DNA of 64,000 nucleotides from Orbilia blumenaviensis (Eukaryota; Ascomycota; Orbiliomycetes; Orbiliales; Orbiliaceae): positions 744,001 to 808,000 of the forward strand of contig JAVHNS010000012.1 of assembly GCA_036872755.1 (NCBI GenBank). The letters are read 5' to 3'. Below are positions 57,888-64,000 of this stretch, piece after piece. Within the stretch, counting starts at the first letter, position 1. Every line of letters starts with the position of its first letter. Made by a program: the position numbers and the translations under genes. The notes below the pieces were generated by a model, which did no database searches, was not told the origin of the DNA, and worked only from the letters and a program-made list of their open reading frames with translations.

Positions 57888-59050
57888 ATGCCGCCAGATG
57901 ATCCTCCAGGTCCTTCCCGTCGACCCGACGAAAACCAGCCCGCTATCGACTTCACCCAAGAATCAAAACCCTCCTTAACAATCATGGCCCACCAAATCTC
58001 CAGACAGACGTTGGACCTTACTAGGACGATATCAATATCTATGAACGGTATCTTGGAGTCTCGCCATGAGCTAAGCATGCTCCTCGCAGAAATAAAGCAA
58101 ACAGCAGAGACCCAGAATGATATTATGAAGCAGTTGCTAGATACGGCTAAGCAGTTGCAGGAGAATTGTAAGGATCAAACTCCATTTAGCCATTATAGAA
58201 CCTATCGTTTTAGGAGAACGTGTTCTCGCTAATTTTTTGTTATTGTACATATTTTGTAGCAGTACAAGGGGAAAGGCAGGCCATCGAAACACTACTTGCT
58301 GTCCAGGATATAAAGTTATCACAGCACAATACAGAGTGTAGGCTCAACTTCGTGAGGGATAGCTTAGAGAAGACGCAAAAGAGATTGTTCGGCAGGGAGC
58401 CCGAGGGAGATATGCAAGAAACAAAAACCCTCACCGAAGGCTTCAAAGATCTCAACGACAAACTTGACCGGATTATTTCGGAATTTGAGAGCAGAAAACC
58501 CATTAATCTAAAAACAAGGATTCAAACTCGGGGATTTCAAGAGCCTATTCCACCGAAAGCGCAGAGAGATGTAACACCTAGAGCCGGTGGGACTAAAAAG
58601 TCGCCTATGCTCTCTACAACAGAGAGCGCAGATGATAGCGATGCCGTCGACACGGGCTCTCCATCGCCAGTAAACGAAAAGATGTTCAACGCCCTTGAAA
58701 ATAATCCCATTACGAAAGGAAGATCGAATCGGACTACACGAAACAAGGGCGGGACGAGGTCGGGTGTTAGGCGATCGAAACGACAAAGAAGCATAAGTCT
58801 CGGTGCGGCAGCTGAGACCAGTCCTGAGCACACGGTAATCAAAGGGGAGGACTTTATAGTCGAGGAAACTCCAGAAAAGAGAGAACTGGAGGCGGACGCC
58901 TCTACACAGAACCAGTCAGAAATTGCTCCTGAGACTGTTCTAAGTCCGAAAATACCTGAACCGATTACACCCAAGAAACAGATCAAGAAACGAATGTTAG
59001 CTGGTCCGGCCACCCAGGAAGCCTGGGAAATGGATAGCAGCATGGATTAA
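57888..59050 (+). CDS. Orphan coiled-coil protein, 356 aa
   Basis: Exons 57888-58167 and 58260-59050 (GTAAGG...GTAG, phase 1). A Pro-rich start (MPPDDPPGPSRRPDENQP) is followed by a long amphipathic helix region at about 30-160. It carries heptad-like Leu/Ile (LTRTISISMNGILESRHEL, IMKQLLDTAKQLQENS, LTEGFKDLNDKLDRIISEFE). The rest is disordered and basic with a nuclear-localisation-like GVRRSKRQRS and KKQIKKR, plus many SP/TP sites. It is probably a nuclear, self-associating protein; no family recognised. It borders the beta-grasp-like cluster. Confidence 0.6.
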
Positions 59051-60293
59051 AGTGTTGGCTGCCCTCAAATATGTGGCGCCGTGGTATATAACCCGGTAAA
59101 ACGACCCTCTTGGGACCCTCTAGGCATTGACACAGAATCGCTCATGACAATAATCTTATCTCACTTGCTTCATAATACGATCTATCAACATTCACAAGGA
59201 AAAAGCCACACTCATAGAAAAGCACCTCTAATTATCAATACCTTATCTTTTTGGCGTGCTATCCGCGCATTCACCGATATGTACCATCGTGCCGCCAACC
59301 TTGTTTCTCAACCCTGGCTAGCTCCTACGCACGAGGCTATCTCGACCAAACAAATTGGCAACAATGCCGCCGTACTCCCTCGCTTACCTCCCATACGTCT
59401 CATCCAAATCCATCATTTGCCAATCGTTAATATAAGCCCTTTCAAGACATATGCAGTGTAACAAGAACAAAGAAAATCGAAACGGGAAACGCACGCAACA
59501 TGCTCCCTTTCTCAACGTCTACCACACCAACAACGCATCTCTTTTTTGTTCCACCCTCTTATACACATGACTTTTTTAAGCCATATTTTCTTGAAGAGTT
59601 GGCAGAAAAGACGGTGGGGAGCATCTTTTATGGCATTGTAACGGTAGATATGTATCGCTAAGGAATGACGGGCTCATTCATACCGTGTATGTATCGATAA
59701 ATAATCACACCCCGAGGAATGCAGGAACCGATTCTCGTTTTCTTTTTTTGGTTCACGTGCCAAATAGGCCTCCCCTCCTTTTATTGTAGGAATGTAAGAA
59801 GGTTACTTCCCCCACCCTTTCAGAAAAGAGGATGGCGCCTTGGAAGTGTCTGATATGACGCAGGAACAAAGGTATCAGACGAAGAAAGAAGCCCCGCGCT
59901 GCCGGATTTAGGAAAGTGATGTGTGCTCTGGAAAGGTCTTATGGGTGGGAGTTTTGGAACGAGGGGGATGGCTATTTCTTAAGATTCCCATCCGCATTCC
60001 CCTCTCCACCCCCCTCCTTCCATCGCTGTTGGCTTTTTTTTTATTAATATAACAGAATCTCCATATTTTCTTTGAAAGATGTTTTTACAAAAGAATTTTG
60101 CAACTTGAGCAATACCTTAATGCCCAGACTAGGGGGGGTAATACCAATAAGTACACATTGTCTCCATCTAAACCTTTAGGAATATCACAAACCAGCTCCG
60201 ACACAAATATATCCAACATCAATTATATTGTCACAAGTACTTAGTAAACCAGGCTACTCAAGAAGGATAAAACAACTAAAGAAATATTTAAAA
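59051..60293. other. Intergenic region
   Basis: No gene is seen. The strand upstream of 60294 has A-rich sequence with an in-frame, ATG-less extension back to about 60228, so the start of the next gene is taken at the first ATG. Confidence 0.45.
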
Positions 60294-62018
60294 ATGATTC
60301 AGCCTCCTAAAACCCCATCGACCCCTTTAGACCGCAAGTTCGTGCGAAGAACTTCAGTCCTATCATGCACAATAGCGACCACGTACCGCCGAAACTCAAG
60401 CGGACCGCAACCACTTTCACCCGCCCAAACTCCAGAAGCCGAAGAAACCACGGTCTCAAGTATGATCGATTCTTCATTCTGGTCTATAAACGACAATACA
60501 ACTTTCCTAGCCGATAACACTACCTATCTTCAACAAAATAGTGGAACAAAGACAAACCCCCCAGTTTCTATCAATACAGTCCTACCAGTCACACCGGATT
60601 TCAGACAAGAAGTCGACAAGGAGTTAGAGGATCCGTTTACGCCATTTTATCCGCTCCCATCATCAGTCACTATTCGGAAACGCCGGCGGTCCGGAAACAG
60701 TACCACTTCAAGCATAACTAGTACTCACAGCATTAATAACAATATCAATAATAACAGTGGCGGTAGCGCCGGTAGTATACGTTCAATATCACCGCCTGAG
60801 AACGCCAGGAGGAGTTTGAGTATTCATAGAGAGCTATTCCCGAGTATCACATCATCTGCGGAGCAGATGCCAAATCATCCGGTTTATAACTTCGAAGGAT
60901 ATAAACCACGATCATTCAAATCACTCTGCGAGCAGGACATAAGACACGAAGAACAGTTTATAACATCCCACGGAAATATTAAATCCGAGGGAGAAGATAC
61001 TAGGGAAGATAAGAACGATAAGAAGGAAGACGAAGGAGAAGACATACCAATGGACGTCGATTGCCCATCCCCCACAAACCCTTTCTTCACCTACCGCCCA
61101 TCATTATCTACCGAAAACAAAGAAAACATCGATCCTAAATCCCCAAAAGCCCTGTTGATGGCATCATCTCAACATTCCTCGTCCGTCTTCACCACCCCTC
61201 CGAATCCGGGCTCGGGAGGACACATGAATTACACCGCACCAGTCTCACAGAAGGCGATAGCAGCCCGCAAAAAGATGCAAGGAGTTAAAGAAAACGCAAG
61301 GAGATTATCTGGTGGTTTGATAAACTCAAGTCCGTTCGTTACTACATCATATGGTAGTGGCTGGAATACACCGGATTCAAGAAAAAGGTCAACAGACTTC
61401 AAACCCTTTAAGGATTTAAACACCCTTCCTGAGACAACCACCGGCAGCATTAGTAGTGGTAGTAACCATGGGGGTAACTACACTTACAGCAGCCAATTCT
61501 CAACCCCAACTGTCCAGCCCAAGAAAAAGCAATTTTCGACATATTCCGCATTCCCAGAACAACCCGAAGGGTTGGTATCAAAGCTCGGGTTGCTAGATGG
61601 AAAGAAAAATGCAACATTCGATACATCTCCCACAAACCAGAATTATCAGTTCCAAGCGTCACCTGCCCCGGTGACTCCAGCCCCGCAAAAGATCCTTCAC
61701 AGATCTGCGAAGTCAAACCCAGAGTTCACCGATGTCAATTATTCAGGACCACCACCAGCCCAACCATCTCTAAGGAATGCAAAAAAGCTAGAGGAGCTAA
61801 AAAATCGGTTTCCCAGGAATATGTACGAAAGTGGAAGTCGAAAACGTAAAGACTTGCTAAAAATCGCTAGGGGTGAGCTGTCGCTTGATGAAGTTTGTGC
61901 AGGCGGTGGTCTTAAAGATAAAAATGAATGGAGCGATGGAGAAGTTGAGGAGTTTGGAATTGATAAAGAAAAAGCATATGGGAATGACAGGATGGTCGAT
62001 ATTTCGTGGGGGTTCTAA
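60294..62018 (+). CDS. Disordered protein with two KEN boxes and many SP/TP sites
   Basis: A single exon of 574 aa from ATG at 60294 (MIQPPKTPSTPLDRKFVRR). The sequence is Ser/Thr/Pro/Asn-rich with many minimal CDK sites (KTPSTP, AQTPEA, VTPDF, TTPPNP, DTSPT). It contains NKENIDPKSP and a second KEN (GVKENARRLSG), the degron read by APC/C-Cdh1, and repeated basic patches (IRKRRRS). A conserved-looking C-terminal piece is LKNRFPRNMYESGSRKRKDL followed by LLKIARGELSLDEV. The motifs suggest a cell-cycle-regulated nuclear protein. I do not recognise a named family, and this role is an inference. Confidence 0.62.
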   Translation: MIQPPKTPSTPLDRKFVRRTSVLSCTIATTYRRNSSGPQPLSPAQTPEAEETTVSSMIDSSFWSINDNTTFLADNTTYLQQNSGTKTNPPVSINTVLPVTPDFRQEVDKELEDPFTPFYPLPSSVTIRKRRRSGNSTTSSITSTHSINNNINNNSGGSAGSIRSISPPENARRSLSIHRELFPSITSSAEQMPNHPVYNFEGYKPRSFKSLCEQDIRHEEQFITSHGNIKSEGEDTREDKNDKKEDEGEDIPMDVDCPSPTNPFFTYRPSLSTENKENIDPKSPKALLMASSQHSSSVFTTPPNPGSGGHMNYTAPVSQKAIAARKKMQGVKENARRLSGGLINSSPFVTTSYGSGWNTPDSRKRSTDFKPFKDLNTLPETTTGSISSGSNHGGNYTYSSQFSTPTVQPKKKQFSTYSAFPEQPEGLVSKLGLLDGKKNATFDTSPTNQNYQFQASPAPVTPAPQKILHRSAKSNPEFTDVNYSGPPPAQPSLRNAKKLEELKNRFPRNMYESGSRKRKDLLKIARGELSLDEVCAGGGLKDKNEWSDGEVEEFGIDKEKAYGNDRMVDISWGF

Positions 62019-62377
62019 TGCAAAGCTTACAATACAAGCATATATAATTATGGTGCCCCGTCGTACAAGGAAGCGGGAACAGGTTTGGGCATGTTACACA
62101 ACATAATCTGCGGGAGGGTAAAATGCTGGGTTCACAAATAAGCAAGGATGTCTGAGTTCGTAACCATCATGTATAGCGCTGTAGCCGCGTTGCCTAGAGC
62201 AGCCGACGGCCTCGTCTCATATGTAGCTACCTCTTCATAGGTGGCATATCACATTAGCCTAGTAGTTTAGTTAACCCCCTAAGCAATGAAACCCAACAAA
62301 TAGCCAAAGTGGAAAGCCGTACAAATACAAAAGTCCTTTCGAGCCCTACCATGGCGTCTAGAAAATGGCTACGGCTC
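62019..62377. other. Convergent 3' region between the KEN-box gene and VPS53
   Basis: 360 bases between two facing stop codons; it must hold both 3' ends. No gene. Confidence 0.5.
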
Positions 62378-64000
62378 TCATTTCCCCCCATCAACACTTC
62401 CAAATCTTCCACCTCTAAAGAACCGCCCAAAGTTCTTCATACTTTCATTCAACCCCGCAACTCCGTCCTTCGCGACATCGGCAACAGCTCCAACTCCAGC
62501 AAGCTGTACATTACTAGCCCCAGGACTATTCGCCCCCGTACTACCCCCTACGCTTCCAATCCCTGGGGTCCCCAGCCTATCAACACCTTCCTTAACACCC
62601 GCCATCAAAGCACTACCAAAAGTTGCTGCATCAAACTTCCCGCCCAAACTTGGCGAAATCATGAGACCTCCCGGCCCTCCCGATATCATCGGCATACCGG
62701 TGGTACTGCCCACATTAGTATTGGTGAGTAACGTCATGACCGCATTACTCTCGCTCAGATTATCATAAGCAGCCTTGTGTGCGTGGAATAATTCAACTCG
62801 CTCGCTGACCTCTCTTCCCTTTATACCTTTGATATCTAATATTTTTCGGAAGTTTGCCTCGGACTTGTCGGCGATGTGAATAAGGTACGCTTGTACCAGT
62901 CCTTCGGGTGGTGACGAGCGGACTTGTATCACCTTGAGGATTATGTCAATACGGGAGATAGCACGAGTGACGTGTTTTATGAAGCTATAGGTATTGGTTA
63001 GCGGGGCCATGGTTAATAAACTATGAGGTGTGTACATACGTAGCTGGCGCAGTGGCACCTTCTTCGGCAGTAAGCGTCATGAGCTCTTCGAGGCACTTCT
63101 TTATCGAGTAAACATCCAGCAGCATCTACTCCCAATCAGTACTAATTCTCTACGCCGGCGGTATGAAAGAGAAGGAAATAAGAAAAAATACACACCTGCT
63201 CACCACCAACCTCCGAGATAGGCTTACAACCCATCAAATTCCCCACTATGGTGTTCGCGATCCCCTCCACCAACCTATCACAAAAGGCGCGTTTATACTG
63301 CTCCTTGACAACCAGTCCCAATATTTTCTTTGCCTCATCTTTGATAACTCTGACCAACTCGCCAACATAGGTGCTTGTATCTCCCACTGTCTCCAGTTTA
63401 CTCCACGGCGTATTCTTCATTTCTCGCCATATCGGTTCAAGCTCAACCTCAACCTTCTTTGTAAGAGACCGGATCGCAAGGCTGACAACAGACATGAAAG
63501 TATCCTGTTGTTTTTCGAGGTTGACTTTGTTTCTATATTCTTCATCGATACGTCCTTTGATCCGGTCCTCAAGCTGGGATGTCAAAGCGTGACAGTAATC
63601 TGCCGTATTCAATATTGTGACGATTGTTTCGTCATTCGGTAGGGCCGCACCAGGTTTATCCGGCAAATGGTAAAGCAGGACTGTCTCTGAATAGGAATCC
63701 AGAAATTTCGCAAATATTCCCGTTAAGTCATAAAGCTTCGCGCCAGCCGAGAGTTTGGCGCATTGTGCAAATGTGACTTTGTAAAATTGGAACAACTCGA
63801 TCGAGGACCCCAGGACGGCTGATGTATTAAACTCTTCATCCGGAAGTCGGATCGGCTGAGCCTTGAAAACCGGCATAAGACCTGCGAGTGTCTTTTCCTG
63901 AGAGTCCACCCAGAGGCTCAAATACGGTTCGAAAGCTTCCGAGATAGCTTTACCGAATATCAGTGGCTTCTCCTCTCTTGAACTGATAGTGTCAATCGAA
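62378..64000 (-). CDS. vps53: Vacuolar protein sorting protein 53, GARP complex (partial, 5' end outside window)
   Basis: Exons 64000-63196, 63125-63040 and 62985-62378 read in frame from the window edge to the stop at 62378. Family motifs: ISEAFEPYLSLWVDSQEKTL, IELFQFYKVTFAQCAKLSAG, LNTADYCHALTSQLEDRIK, MLLDVYSIKKCLEELMTL and ANFRKILDIKGI. These are typical of the C-terminal half of Vps53, a subunit of the GARP tether that receives endosome-derived vesicles at the trans-Golgi. The C-terminal 110 residues are Gly/Ser-rich and disordered (GGPGGLMISPSLGGKF), longer than the bare family core. Splice phases 0 and 2 fit. The N-terminal part is beyond position 64000. Confidence 0.9.

Noticed and set aside
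57655..57978. A 105-codon Ser/Pro-rich frame overlapping the start of the coiled-coil gene
   Set aside because: It overlaps the better-supported gene in another frame, has no recognised motif and its composition follows the local C/T skew.

Overview
The window looks like a chromosomal segment of a filamentous ascomycete (Pezizomycotina). Genes carry short introns of about 40-190 nt with GTATGT/GTAAGT donors and YAG acceptors. The content is fungal: a CE1 esterase with a CBM1 module, a GPI-anchored wall-type protein, a PNP-NACHT receptor-like NTPase and a DUF1776 protein. Long pyrimidine-rich leaders and scattered TACCTAGGTA-type palindromes in intergenic DNA recall Orbiliomycetes (nematode-trapping fungi); that placement is an inference from general appearance and was not tested. 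No transposon, prophage, CRISPR array or intact RNA gene was found.

Layout. 1-114: 3' end of an ABC transporter. 1396-3071: secreted CE1 esterase with CBM1. 3726-7277: PNP-NACHT STAND protein with a frayed 3' end. 8123-9465: COP9 signalosome subunit 4. 10491-12100: DUF1776 membrane-anchored SDR-like protein. 12101-14796: gene-free, repeat-rich DNA with a tRNA-like relic. 14797-17600: CCCH/Smr protein, convergent with PWP1 (20085-17991, minus). 22647-21934 (minus): small GPI-anchored Cys protein. 22648-27326: long gene-poor stretch with one 55-codon small ORF. 27327-35015: two very large ORFs in the same frame separated by a single TAG. 36772-38100: HNH-like protein with lost catalytic histidines. 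40095-38287 (minus): MATE-type transporter. 42658-41148 (minus): eIF4A with a 16-nt microexon.

45.4-59.1 kb is an island of unrecognised small genes between housekeeping genes (eIF4A on one side, VPS53 on the other). Its core is four related genes arranged minus, minus, plus, plus (49863-48993, 51620-50543, 53256-54664, 55609-56996). All four share an N-terminal domain of about 70 residues that resembles a beta-grasp (ubiquitin-like) fold. The coding sequence is interrupted at the same place by a phase-0 intron in each. Three, perhaps four, also have a second similar domain about 140-200 residues further on. Around them are a Cys-rich protein, two probable coiled-coil proteins and a short disordered protein. 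This is the best candidate for something undescribed in the window.

60294-62018 encodes a disordered protein with two KEN boxes. The window ends inside VPS53 (62378-64000, minus). Exon joins were placed by hand from splice signals, reading frame and recognised family motifs; none was checked against transcripts.
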